This document shows positions 7,176-18,099 of a DNA stretch of 64,000 bases, piece by piece. The notes below the pieces were generated by a model. That model did not search any database. It worked only from the letters and a program-made list of their open reading frames with translations, and was not told where the DNA came from. A program made the position numbers and the translations under genes. Source of the DNA: Flavobacteriales bacterium (GTDB lineage Bacteria > Bacteroidota > Bacteroidia > Flavobacteriales_F > PHOS-HE28); the NCBI GenBank assembly GCA_020635655.1, contig JACJZI010000005.1, positions 186,001-250,000 of the forward strand, in the 5' to 3' direction. Numbering within the stretch: the stretch's first letter is position 1; every line of letters starts with the position of its first letter.

Positions 7176-10100
7176 CAGTCGGTGATCCGTCGCAAGATCC
7201 GTGTCGGGTCCAGTTTCTCCAAGGCGAACACGAACCGGATCCTCTCCAGGAAGGTGAAACCCTGTAATTCCAACTGGTCGCCGATCTCCTTCGAATACAC
7301 CAGGGGTACCCACATTTCCATGACGTCGCGGACCAGTCGGATGCCAAATCCGGCTTCGTAATAGGAGCGCCAGGAGGTACGCCTGCCGTTCTGGGTCACT
7401 TCCACATAGGGTGCGGCGCCCCAGCTGCCGAAGAGGGAGAGGGCGGGGATCGGCAGGTCGGCCTCCACGTTGACGGCGGTGATCCAGGAATCGGAGGTGC
7501 CGAGCGCGTTCGGCGTCTTGAACCCGCCCTGGTACTTGGTCATTTGTGCGGCCGTGATCCGACCTACATCCTGTCTTTCCAGATAGGCATGGTCAAAGAG
7601 CAGGTCCGACGAACCCCAATACAACCGCCAGCCCATCTCCCGATGCATGAGCGCATCGTCCCTGCGCAGGAAGGTGCCTGCGAAAAGGCGCAGTGTGACA
7701 CGATGTTTGCGCGTGTCGTAGATGAACCGCTGGGTGGCGTCCAGTTCCAGACGCGTGAAGGCCGGATGCTGCAGGGCGGTCAGTGAGGCTTCGAAAGGCA
7801 TGAGGCCGTGCGGCTCACGCACGGAATAGGTCAGGACATGATAGATGTCCTCGTTCAGCGCATCCACGTTCGTGGCGTCCACAGTGCCTTGTGAATGCTG
7901 TTGGAGTACCACGGTCCGATAGGTGACCGTGTGGCGCAGTCGGGTCTGTCCGGATCCGTTGCGCAGGTCAAGGGCGACGCTGGGTGACACGCGAAGGAAC
8001 CACCTGGACACTGGTCCAAGGTCGCGGAGCGATGCGGAGTTCACGGAGGCACCGAGGTGGATATTCTCGCAGGTGCGACTGCGCAAACGGTCGAAGTGGT
8101 ACATGACCCGACCCGCACCGACGACGCGTTCGCTAATGGATCCGAACAACGGAGCAATGACGTATTCCAGCTTCTGCGACGGGAAGGTGGTGTTGTACAA
8201 TGCCAGTCCGCCCATCCAACCGTCGTGCGCATTGTAGGCGAGCGCCGGCGTCCAGTAAGTCGTTCGTCGATCATCCCGTTCCAGACCGACAAGGAACTTG
8301 AGGCGGTGGGGGACGCTGTGCTTGAAAAGGCCATGGTCACGAACCCGGTCGTTCCTGCGGTCGATGTCCAGGGTGCGATCGAACGCGTCGATCCGCACCT
8401 GGTCGGCATCCTTCCACGGCAGGGTGACGGTCCCCCGGCCTGGGTCGGCCTGCACCCATACGGTACCCAGTGTATCGACCCCCAAGGTGTCCGCATCGCG
8501 CATTCCTGTGACCGGGAACGGCATGCGCGTCGACGCGGTGGATCGGTAGGTGAGCATGTTCCCCTCCAGTGCCTTCGCCTGGATATCCACTTTGTGCGCC
8601 GTGCCCAGCAGCTCGTCGAACGCCCAGGCGAGGTCCAGTCCGCAGGCCTGTTCGAAGGCGTTGCGCACATCCTCCGGGCCGGGATGTTCGTGGTGCCAGG
8701 CATCGAAGTAGGCCCGCATGCATTGATCGAAGCGGTCCGGTCCGAGATAGGCGAAGAGCTGGTCGAACACCAGGGCTGTTTTGCTGTAGACCATCGCACC
8801 GTAGTTCAATGCGGTGAAGCAGGTGGAGGGGAGGTCGATGGGCTGATCAAGGCCACGCCGGGCGTTCAGACGGTAGGTCAGTTCGTTGAGCACGCGGTGT
8901 TTGTCCTGGAGCGTGCTGGTCACCCGGCCCAGAAGGGGAAGGCCGATCTGCAATCCACCCTTCGGATGCCGTTCGCGCATGTACCGCAGCTCCTCGAAGC
9001 TGTTCATCCCCTCGTCCATCCAGGGGTGGTCGCGTTCATTGCTGGCCAGCATGCCATAGAACCAGTTGTGTCCCACCTCATGGGTGATCACATCATCGAG
9101 CTCCTCGGCATCGCTCACATCCCCGATCACGGTGATCATCGGGTACTCCATGCCGCCTCCGGCGGAGATCGTCCCTTCCACCGCCGTGCACATCGCATAG
9201 GGGTATTCACCGACCCAGCGCGCATAGTGCGCCACCGCTTCATCGACATAGTCCGCCGCATCCTTCCACAGCCCGGCGTTCCGCTCGGTGAACAGCACCC
9301 GGGTCCGCACGACATGCCCGTTCGGCAGTTGCACCTGCGAGTTCCGGACCTGATAGCGTTTGTCGGCGAACCAGGCGAAGTCATGGACATCGTCCTGGCG
9401 GAAATGGAGGGTCTTCATCCGCGGAGATGAAGGTGGGAAGGATCCCCCGGTGGAATGCTTGCCGGCCGCTTGCCGCAGAGGTGCGCGCGCCAGGGAATCC
9501 ATCCAGACCTCCTCGGCGGCGCCATCCTGCAGTTCGCCCGTGGCGCCCACGACATAATTGGCGGGCAGCGTGATCCGCACATCGTAGGAGCCGAACTCGG
9601 AGTAGAATTCGCCCTGATCGAGGAACGGCATGGCGTGCCAGCCATCGCGATCGTACACGGCCGGTTTCGGGAACCATTGCGTGATCGCATAGGATCGCCC
9701 GTCGTGCCCGAGCCGGGAGAAGCGCCCCTCGGGGACCTTCACGCGGAACGGCGTACCGATCGTGACCGTGCCCCCCTTCGGGACGGCAGCGCTCAACTTG
9801 ATCCATGCGATGTCGCGATGGGCCGGGTCGTATCCCCATGACTGCGGCTGCCCACCGCTGCGAAAGTCAAGGCTGTCGATCGAACCCCGGTCGGCTTCCG
9901 ACGCGAAATGCAGATCGAACTTGTCCATGCCGTCCAGCTGGTGGCAGAGCGCCGTGCCCCGGTCGGAGTATGCATTGGGCCAGAGATGTACCCAGATCGT
10001 GTCCAGCGCCCGGTCGCTGTTGTTCACGTAGTCGAACTCCTCGTAGGCGTCCAGGCGGTGCCGGACATCATCCAGGGTGACCTGGATGCGCGTGTCCACG

Positions 10101-10186
10101 CGCTGCTGGAAATAGGCCTGTGCGATCGCCTGACAGCCCCCGGTCATCCCGATGACCACGGCGATCGCATGACCGGTCCGTCTCAT
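7175..10186 (-). CDS. M1 family metallopeptidase with C-terminal barrel-like domain
   Basis: A 1003-residue secreted protein (signal peptide about 1-23). The gluzincin zinc site is intact: HEVGH at 369-373 and the third ligand Glu392 in WMDEGMNSFEE, exactly 18 residues after the second His. GGMEY at 344-348 corresponds to the GXMEN exopeptidase motif. The catalytic region ends by about residue 600. From roughly 680 onward the sequence switches to long amphipathic strands (FLVGLERDDRRTTYW, VTLRLFAGTFLR, YEAGFGIRLVRDVMEMW) like an outer-membrane beta-barrel, so the enzyme may be anchored in the outer membrane. Start and stop both overlap neighbours (ATGA with the TlpA-like gene; a shared A with lpxH). 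Substrate is unknown. Confidence 0.85.
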   Translation of the reverse strand: MRRTGHAIAVVIGMTGGCQAIAQAYFQQRVDTRIQVTLDDVRHRLDAYEEFDYVNNSDRALDTIWVHLWPNAYSDRGTALCHQLDGMDKFDLHFASEADRGSIDSLDFRSGGQPQSWGYDPAHRDIAWIKLSAAVPKGGTVTIGTPFRVKVPEGRFSRLGHDGRSYAITQWFPKPAVYDRDGWHAMPFLDQGEFYSEFGSYDVRITLPANYVVGATGELQDGAAEEVWMDSLARAPLRQAAGKHSTGGSFPPSSPRMKTLHFRQDDVHDFAWFADKRYQVRNSQVQLPNGHVVRTRVLFTERNAGLWKDAADYVDEAVAHYARWVGEYPYAMCTAVEGTISAGGGMEYPMITVIGDVSDAEELDDVITHEVGHNWFYGMLASNERDHPWMDEGMNSFEELRYMRERHPKGGLQIGLPLLGRVTSTLQDKHRVLNELTYRLNARRGLDQPIDLPSTCFTALNYGAMVYSKTALVFDQLFAYLGPDRFDQCMRAYFDAWHHEHPGPEDVRNAFEQACGLDLAWAFDELLGTAHKVDIQAKALEGNMLTYRSTASTRMPFPVTGMRDADTLGVDTLGTVWVQADPGRGTVTLPWKDADQVRIDAFDRTLDIDRRNDRVRDHGLFKHSVPHRLKFLVGLERDDRRTTYWTPALAYNAHDGWMGGLALYNTTFPSQKLEYVIAPLFGSISERVVGAGRVMYHFDRLRSRTCENIHLGASVNSASLRDLGPVSRWFLRVSPSVALDLRNGSGQTRLRHTVTYRTVVLQQHSQGTVDATNVDALNEDIYHVLTYSVREPHGLMPFEASLTALQHPAFTRLELDATQRFIYDTRKHRVTLRLFAGTFLRRDDALMHREMGWRLYWGSSDLLFDHAYLERQDVGRITAAQMTKYQGGFKTPNALGTSDSWITAVNVEADLPIPALSLFGSWGAAPYVEVTQNGRRTSWRSYYEAGFGIRLVRDVMEMWVPLVYSKEIGDQLELQGFTFLERIRFVFALEKLDPTRILRRITD

Positions 10187-11327
10187 GACCCGAGGACCTC
10201 GGCGAGCTTCTGCTCGAGGGCGGGCCCGCGAAGGCCCTTGGCGATCACCTTGCCGTCCGGGTCCACGAGCACGGTGAAAGGGATGCTCGAGACGCCATAC
10301 TCCTGTGCGGCGGCATTGTTCCAGAAGCCGAGGTCGCTGACATGCTTCCACGGCAGACCATCCTGTTCGATGGCCTTCACCCAGGCATCGTGTGTGCGGT
10401 CCAGCGAGACACCTAGGATCTCGAACCCCTTGGCATGGAAGCGCTCATACACGCGCTTGACATTGGGCATCTCCATCCGGCACGGTCGGCACCAGCTGGC
10501 CCAGAAATCGATCAGGACGTACTGACCCCGCAAAGCGCTCAAGGCGAACGTGCCGCCCTGGGGGGTCTGTTCCGCGATGTCCGGCGCCATGGACCCGATG
10601 GGGATGAGGTTGCTCATGCGCTCCATCTCCTGTTCCTGTTGCTGTCGGGCCTGCAACTGCTTCTCCACCCGGTCCACCTGATCGCGGAAGTTCACATAGA
10701 AGGCCGAGCTGGCCATGGGGCCGCGGAGCTGATCGCGCACGGACTTGTAGCTGTCGAACTCCTGTTGGATGTTCAACTTGCCGATGGCCGAGAGGAGCGC
10801 GGGTGATCCCGGGTTGTTTGCGATGAACTGTTCGCAGAATTCGTAGTAGGCCCGGTTCGTCCTGTTCAATGCGTTGATCGTGGAGGTGTCCTGGGCACCC
10901 TGGATGATGTGCTTCATGCTGTCCAGGTCGATCTCGAACCGCCTGGCCTTCCGGTAGAACGCATACAGGCTTTCCGTGGCAGGACAACCGCTCAGTGCGG
11001 TGGGTTCGTCCAGGTGGCCGGTGCCGGCCTCCACGGCGAGCGCACAGGTGCTGTCCATCGCGATCACCAGGGCCGGCCCATCCTTCATTTGCAATTGGTA
11101 GAAGTCCATCGGAACGGGAGGGACCTGGAGCGAGCCGCGCCCGGCATCGTCCAATCGGACCGAATCCACATGAACGGGACGGTTGTTCTCGAACCGATTG
11201 AAATACACCGTGGCACCGCCGGCGCCCTGGATGTCCAATGTGATCGTGGTACCGTGGGGGCCGCTCGCCGCGCAACCCAGGATGAGGGTGAGCACCATGG
11301 CCGGATAGGCCCTTGGGAAATGCAGGC

Positions 11328-11331
<4 letters not shown>
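10183..11331 (-). CDS. TlpA-like thioredoxin-fold lipoprotein with DUF4369-type N-terminus
   Basis: A 382-residue lipoprotein: hydrophobic signal MVLTLILGC with the lipobox Cys at residue 20. Residues of about 28-110 match the beta-rich DUF4369 type seen in Bacteroidota thiol-disulfide proteins. A helical linker rich in Gln/Glu (ARQQQEQEME) follows. The C-terminal AhpC/TSA-thioredoxin domain carries the redox motif W280-C281-R282-P283-C284 and the cis-Pro region SSIPFTVLVD. It probably reduces disulfides or acts in cytochrome maturation on the periplasmic face. The start overlaps the gatB stop and the stop overlaps the M1 peptidase start. Confidence 0.9.
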
Positions 11332-12814
<1,483 letters not shown>

Positions 12815-12818
<4 letters not shown>

Positions 12819-14206
12819 CGGTCGCTCGTCCGGACCACGCGTTGGTGCAGCACGCGATCACCGCACTGGATGACCAGCAGGTAGACCCCGGCCGGCAGGT
12901 CGTCAAGTCCAACGGTCCAGGCGCCCTGGTCCAGGTCCGGTGGGGCCTCCTGCAACACCGTGCGTCCGTCCACGTCGAGCACGGTGATCGTCGCATGACC
13001 GTTCGTCGCGAACAACGGTGCCACATGCAATGTCCCGGTCGTAGGATTGGGCCATGTGCGCACCTGCGGCAGTTCACCGCCATGGTCCCGAACGGCCACG
13101 GCCTGATCGATGTCGAACACGAACAGGCCGCCCTGCATGTCGCTCACCAACACGTGACCGCTGGGCAGGAAGGGGTAGACGCCCCAGGCGCCCTTGTAGC
13201 TGTTGCCATTTGGGCCCGTGTAGGTATCGTAGTATCCGATCACCTGGCTGTTGGAGGGGTCGCTCACGTCCCACAACCAGTACCCGTCGTAGTAATAGCT
13301 GACGTGCAGCATGTTCCCGTTGATCAGGGGATTGTGCGGGATCGAGGTCGGGGCCCAATCCACACCGATGGTGTCGATGAACTGGATGTCGCCCGGGTCG
13401 CTCACGTCGAATAGTTTGAGGTCCTGGCCATGCGTCTCATCGGCCATCACGTACAGCCAGCCGTTGTCGTGCAACCATCCGCTGTGATTGTAGCCGGGTT
13501 GCGGATAGCTCGTGAGCGATCCCAGCACGGTCGGTGCATTGGCATTGGTCAGGTCCACGATGTGCATCGCGTCCTGGTCATTCAGGTAGGCGATGTTGTC
13601 CCGTGCGTACATGTCGTGCACGTAGCCGATCTCGCTGTTCCACCAGGGCACGTTCTGCTCCGGGATGTCAAGCAGGGTCGGTTGTTCAGGATCGGCAAGG
13701 GAGTAAATGCCGAAGCCGGTATTGCCGCCACACGTGTACAGCCGGGCGTTCAGCGTGTCGATGAAGATGTTGTGCGCACGGTTGAACAAGGCGTTGGAAT
13801 CGTAGACGATCACGACGGAATCCGGCAGGTATTGCATGTCGACGATCTGCAGGGTGCCGATCCCCTCATCACAGACGATGTAGAGGTAATGTTGATAGGT
13901 CTTCATGTCGCGATGCACCAGCATGGGGCCCTGCACGGCACCTGGGATGAAGGCCACTTGATGGCCGTTCACCGCGTCGGTCACGTCGAAGATGTGGGTG
14001 CCCAGGGAGCTGCCGATGATCGCATATTCCGAGCCGTCCTGTGCATAGCCCCAGACGTCATCGTACTGGTTGTCGAAAGCGGCGCTGCCCGGGATGGAGT
14101 CCGGGTCCCAATGGAACAACAGGTGCACGTTCAGGCTGTCCTGGGAACGTACGAGGAGTGCGAAGCACAGTCCTGCCAGGAGCAGGGTATTGCGGAGCAT
14201 GTTCAT
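12815..14206 (-). CDS. Choice-of-anchor B family beta-propeller protein with T9SS sorting domain
   Basis: A 463-residue exported protein. After the signal peptide (LLLAGLCFALLVRSQ) come LVIVP-type repeats with the pattern 'x-hIFDVTD / hxIVDhxN / LFDVSDP / LWDVSDPSN', which predict a beta-propeller. The phrase 'SEYAIIGSSLGTHIFDVTD' near the start is typical of choice-of-anchor B proteins. Residues about 385-463 form a type A T9SS C-terminal domain (TWPNPTTGTLHV...VLDVDGRTV...LPAGVYLLVI), so the protein should be secreted and attached to the cell surface. The ATG at 14206 overlaps the stop of the purine nucleoside phosphorylase gene. Function unknown. Confidence 0.85.
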
Positions 14207-15021
14207 TGGGCTGCGATCAATTCCTTCATGATCAAGGTAAGGCGGGGCTCGGCCTCCTCGGCCACGCGCTGCACCATTTCGTGCGTCGTCTTCACGATCC
14301 TGCCCTTCACGCCGATATCCGTGATCACGCTCATGGCAAAGCACGGGATCCCCATGTGGCGCGCGGCGATCACCTCGGGCACGGTGCTCATTCCCACGGC
14401 ATCGCCGCCGATGGCCCGCACGTAGTGGTATTCCGCGGGGGTCTCGAGCGTGGGGCCGGAAAGCCCGGCATAGGTCCCGGTGCGCACGGCGATGCCGTTC
14501 GACTCCGCGATGGACCTGGCCTTGGCGATCATCTTTTGGTCGTAGGGCTCGCTCATGTCGGGAAAGCGGGGACCCAACTCATCGATGTTCGGACCGACAA
14601 GGGGGTTCGTCGGGAAAAGATTGATGTGGTCGTCCAGGATCATCAGGTCGCCGATCTCCATCTGCGGGTCCACGCCACCGCAGGCATTGCTGACCAACAG
14701 GCGCTGGATGCCCAGGAATTTCATCACCCGCACGGGCAGGACCACATCGTCCATGCTCCAACCCTCGTAGTAATGGAAGCGGCCCTGCATTGCCACCACG
14801 GTATGTCCGCCCAGTTCGCCGAAGAGCAGGCGTCCCGGATGACCCTGTACGGTGCTCACCGGGAAGTCCGGGATCTCGGCATAGGGGATGGTGTGCGATA
14901 CGGCGATCTCGCGGCCCAGGCCGCTCAGGCCGGTCCCCAGGATGATGCCGGTGTCAGGGGTCAGGCCGGTGGTATTCCTAAGATGGTCAGCGATGCGCTG
15001 GATGCGGGGCAACATGGTCAC
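14203..15021 (-). CDS. Purine nucleoside phosphorylase (trimeric type)
   Basis: A 272-residue PNP of the trimeric, inosine/guanosine-specific class, which splits purine nucleosides with phosphate for salvage. Recognisable are the phosphate loop GIILGTGLSGLG (residues 25-36), VQGHPGRLLFGELGG, MQGRFHYYEGW, the base-binding SNACGG and the ribose/base region SGPTLETPAEY...GADAVGMST-like (here GGDAVGMSTVPEV). Met3 (MLPRIQ) is an alternative start. Either start lies inside the 3' end of lpxK, an overlap of 29-35 bases in another frame. Confidence 0.93.
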   Translation of the reverse strand: MTMLPRIQRIADHLRNTTGLTPDTGIILGTGLSGLGREIAVSHTIPYAEIPDFPVSTVQGHPGRLLFGELGGHTVVAMQGRFHYYEGWSMDDVVLPVRVMKFLGIQRLLVSNACGGVDPQMEIGDLMILDDHINLFPTNPLVGPNIDELGPRFPDMSEPYDQKMIAKARSIAESNGIAVRTGTYAGLSGPTLETPAEYHYVRAIGGDAVGMSTVPEVIAARHMGIPCFAMSVITDIGVKGRIVKTTHEMVQRVAEEAEPRLTLIMKELIAAQ

Positions 15022-16072
15022 GGATGAGTGCGGCGAAGCGTTCGGGTTCGTGATGGATGAAGGCCTGCATTCCGATCACCGCGATGGGCAACCCGTACAA
15101 GGGGTCCCCTGCTGGCAGGGGGCCCAGTCGGGCGGCATCCTTTTCCGTGGTGATCAGCACCTTCGGGCCGGGCGCGAAAGTACTGAAATGCCCCGCCAAT
15201 GCTCGTTTATCGGCCGTGCTGTAGGGATGATGGTCGGGGAACGACCGATGGTCCACGCGGCCCCAGAGCGACCGCACGTGCGTCAGCAACGGACCGGGAT
15301 CGGCGATACCGGTGAAGAGCAGGGCCCGCACCGAGGCGCCGGTCGGCACTTCCCCGCTCCGCCCATCCGACCAATGGGGTCGTGCATAGGTGATGCCGGC
15401 GAAGAACAGGGCCTGTCCCTCCTTCAACCGGAGCCGTCGACGCTGTTCTGCGGCGACGATCCCGCCCGGTTCATCCGGGCATTTGGTCACCACCACCACA
15501 TCGGCCTTGTGGGCCCGTGACCGCAGGTCCCGCAACTTTCCCGCGGGGAACAGTGCATCCGAATCGAACGGACGTTGCCAGGTGGTCAGCAGGATGGACA
15601 GGCCGGGGTCCAGGTGGCGATGTTGCAGGGCATCGTCCAGCACGACCGCCCGCACCCCGGGGACCGCGCGTACGATATGCGCGATGGCCTCGACGCGGTC
15701 CGCACCGACGAAAACCCGGACATCCGCAAAGTGGTGCTTCACCTGCAACGGTTCGTCACCGGTCCGCTCCGCGCTGTCCGAGGGCCGCACCTCCATGATC
15801 CCGCTCGTACGGCGTCCATATCCACGGCTCAATGTGGCCAGCGGCCGGACATCCGCCAGGATCCGCACCACCAGTTCGAGCATGGGCGTTTTGCCGGTCC
15901 CGCCGAGGGCCAGGTTGCCGATGGCGATGGTCGGTACCGAGGGACGCACGCGCTTCAGGAGGCCCCGGTCGTACAGGGCGTGACGGACATGAAGGACCGC
16001 GCCAAGGACCACTGTGGCCGGCCAGGTCCAGAGCCTTCGCAGCAGCATCGCCAACTTTGCCGGAGCGGACAT
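14987..16072 (-). CDS. lpxK: Tetraacyldisaccharide 4'-kinase
   Basis: A 361-residue inner-membrane-associated P-loop kinase that phosphorylates the lipid A disaccharide precursor at the 4' position. The N-terminus has a hydrophobic membrane-association helix (ATVVLGAVLHVRHALYDRG). The Walker A motif is GNLALGGTGKT (52-62). Family features SRGYGRRTSG, GDEPLQV, DDALQHR and ITTEKDAARL are all present. The frame is open further upstream over NIF3, but the ATG at 16072 gives the usual N-terminus. It heads the operon that ends with lpxH. The NIF3 gene starts divergently only 12 bases away. Confidence 0.95.
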   Translation of the reverse strand: MSAPAKLAMLLRRLWTWPATVVLGAVLHVRHALYDRGLLKRVRPSVPTIAIGNLALGGTGKTPMLELVVRILADVRPLATLSRGYGRRTSGIMEVRPSDSAERTGDEPLQVKHHFADVRVFVGADRVEAIAHIVRAVPGVRAVVLDDALQHRHLDPGLSILLTTWQRPFDSDALFPAGKLRDLRSRAHKADVVVVTKCPDEPGGIVAAEQRRRLRLKEGQALFFAGITYARPHWSDGRSGEVPTGASVRALLFTGIADPGPLLTHVRSLWGRVDHRSFPDHHPYSTADKRALAGHFSTFAPGPKVLITTEKDAARLGPLPAGDPLYGLPIAVIGMQAFIHHEPERFAALIRDHVAPHPAHR

Positions 16073-16084
16073 CAACGGCGAAAG

Positions 16085-17179
16085 ATGCGGAACAAAGACC
16101 TGATCACGGCCCTGGAGCACTGGGCGCCCCCTGAGCTTCAGGAGGAATATGACAACTGTGGGTTGCACGTCGGGGACCCCGAAGCGGAGGTGGGATCGGC
16201 AATGGTCTGTCTGGATTGCACCGAGGCGGTGGTGGAGGAGGCGGCCGCCAAAGGTTGCGGACTGATCATCAGCCACCACCCCGTGATCTTCCATGGTCTG
16301 AAGAGCCTGGTAGCTCGTGGGCCCGTGGAAAGGACCGTTCTCGCGGCCATCCGGCATGGCATTGCCTTGTATGCGATCCATACCGATCTGGACAATGTGA
16401 TCGATGGGGTCAACGGGGAGATCGCCGAGCGGCTGGGCCTGAAGCCGGTCCAGGTGCTTGACCCGCGGCCGGACCAGCTGGGAAAGTTGGTGGTCTTCGT
16501 TCCGCAGGACCATGTCGAGGCGGTGCGCAGTGCGCTATTCAGCGCCGGGGCGGGGCGGATCGGCCGGTATGACGAGTGCAGTTTCGACCTGAAAGGCACG
16601 GGCACCTTCCGGGCGGGCCCGGGCGCCGATCCCTATGTCGGCACGAAAGGCGAGCGCCACGCGGAAGCCGAGGTCCGGGTCGAGGTGATCTACCATCGGC
16701 CCATGGAAAGGGCCATCGTGAAGGCCATGAAGGCCGCGCACCCGTATGAAGAGGTGGCCTATGACCTCTACCCGCTGAACAATGCGCACCCGGAGGTGGG
16801 GAGCGGACTGATCGGGAAGTGGGATGAACCCATGGGGGAGAGGGAGTTCCTGGCCCGGCTGAAAGAAGTGTTCCGGCTGCAAGTGGTGCGGCATTCAGGC
16901 CTTACGGGAAGGCCGATCGAACGCGTGGCGGTATGCGGCGGTTCTGGGGCGTTCCTGCTGAAGCGGGTCCTACGGGCCGGCGTGGATGCCTATGTCACCG
17001 GGGATGTCAAATACCACGAGTACTTCGACGTGGACGGCCGACTGCTCCTGGCCGATATCGGACACTATGGCAGCGAGCAGTTCACCACGGCCCGGATCAA
17101 GCGTCATTTAGGGGAAATATTCCCTACATTTGCGGTCCATTTGACGGAAACCGTCACGGATCCCATCCACTATTCCTGA
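16085..17179 (+). CDS. NIF3/YbgI family dinuclear metal-centre protein
   Basis: A 364-residue NIF3-like protein (often labelled Nif3-like dinuclear metal center hexameric protein or GTP cyclohydrolase 1 type 2 homologue). Metal ligands appear in SHHPVIFHG (His64-His65), in NCGLHVGD and near the C-terminus in DIGHYGSEQF. The middle part (residues about 130-235, PHPYEE-like segment AHPYEEVAYDLYPL) is the inserted CutA-like domain usual in the long form. Cellular role is unsettled for the family. It is followed two bases later by the zinc-ribbon gene, a pairing I know from many Bacteroidota. Confidence 0.9.
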   Translation: MRNKDLITALEHWAPPELQEEYDNCGLHVGDPEAEVGSAMVCLDCTEAVVEEAAAKGCGLIISHHPVIFHGLKSLVARGPVERTVLAAIRHGIALYAIHTDLDNVIDGVNGEIAERLGLKPVQVLDPRPDQLGKLVVFVPQDHVEAVRSALFSAGAGRIGRYDECSFDLKGTGTFRAGPGADPYVGTKGERHAEAEVRVEVIYHRPMERAIVKAMKAAHPYEEVAYDLYPLNNAHPEVGSGLIGKWDEPMGEREFLARLKEVFRLQVVRHSGLTGRPIERVAVCGGSGAFLLKRVLRAGVDAYVTGDVKYHEYFDVDGRLLLADIGHYGSEQFTTARIKRHLGEIFPTFAVHLTETVTDPIHYS

Positions 17180-17181
17180 AC

Positions 17182-18030
17182 ATGGCGAAGACCGACGTGA
17201 AGACCGCGGCCAAGGAGAAGAAACAAGCCGCCGGAAAGAACGGTGCTGCTCCCAAGACCGGCACCACGGCCAGCAAGGCCGAGATCACGATCGCGGAAAA
17301 GCTGGTGGACCTCTACCGTCTCCAGGTGCTGGATTCCCAGGTGGACCGCATCCGCATCCAGCGCGGCGAACTGCCGCTCGAAGTGCAGGACCTGGAGGAT
17401 GAGGTCACTGGTCTGGAGACCCGCCTCGGCAAGTTGGAGGAGGAGCTGAACGAGCTGGAAACGGCCGTCTCCGACAAGCAGAACATGATCAAGGACGCCA
17501 AGTCCCAGATCAAGAAGTACGAGGCCCAACAGGCCAAGGTGCGCAACAACCGCGAGTACGATTCACTGAGCAAGGAGATCGAGTTCCAGAATCTCGAGAT
17601 CCAACTGGCCGAGAAGCGGATCAAGGAGACCAAGGCCCAGATCGAAGGCAAGAAGGAGGTGGTCGAGACCTCCAAGACGCTCTACAAGGAGCGCAAGAAG
17701 GACCTTGATCACAAGAAAAAGGAGCTCGACGACATCATCGCCGAGACCGAGAAGGACGAAAAGACCCTGTTGAAGAAGAGCGATGCCGTGGCGGCCAAGG
17801 TGGAGGAACGCCTGTTGAGCGCCTATCACCGGATCCGGGGCAACGCACGGAACGGACTGGCCGTGGTGGCGGTGGAGCGTGGCTCGTGCGGCGGTTGTTT
17901 CAACGCGATCCCCCCGCAGCGTCAACTCGACATCAGCAGCCACAAGAAGATCATCGTGTGCGAGCATTGCGGCCGCATCCTGGTGGACGACTACGTGGTG
18001 GAACGCGTGACCGGCGAGACCAAGGAGTGA
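17182..18030 (+). CDS. C4-type zinc ribbon, coiled-coil protein (CT398-like)
   Basis: A 282-residue protein with a Lys/Ala-rich head (1-35), a long charged coiled coil (about 50-215, heptads with many Glu/Lys) and a C-terminal zinc ribbon with Cys236-x2-Cys239 (CGGC) and Cys260-x2-Cys263 (CEHC). This is the architecture of the CT398/HP0958 family, in which Helicobacter HP0958 (FlgZ) acts on RpoN and flagellar mRNA. Here there is no flagellar context, so a general nucleic-acid or protein-binding role is more likely. It is co-transcribed with NIF3 and followed by a strong terminator. Confidence 0.88.
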   Translation: MAKTDVKTAAKEKKQAAGKNGAAPKTGTTASKAEITIAEKLVDLYRLQVLDSQVDRIRIQRGELPLEVQDLEDEVTGLETRLGKLEEELNELETAVSDKQNMIKDAKSQIKKYEAQQAKVRNNREYDSLSKEIEFQNLEIQLAEKRIKETKAQIEGKKEVVETSKTLYKERKKDLDHKKKELDDIIAETEKDEKTLLKKSDAVAAKVEERLLSAYHRIRGNARNGLAVVAVERGSCGGCFNAIPPQRQLDISSHKKIIVCEHCGRILVDDYVVERVTGETKE

Positions 18031-18055
18031 TCCCCGCCATTCCTGGGAACGAACA

Positions 18056-18079
18056 AAAGGGCCGCGATCGCGGCCCTTT
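18056..18079. terminator. Bidirectional terminator, 24-base perfect palindrome
   Basis: A perfectly self-complementary 24-base palindrome: AAAGGGCCGCGA followed at once by its complement. On each strand the stem ends in a T-run. It lies between the convergent zinc-ribbon and OmpP1-like genes and can stop transcription from both sides. Confidence 0.85.
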
Positions 18080-18099
18080 CCATTTTCCAGGGGGCGCTG

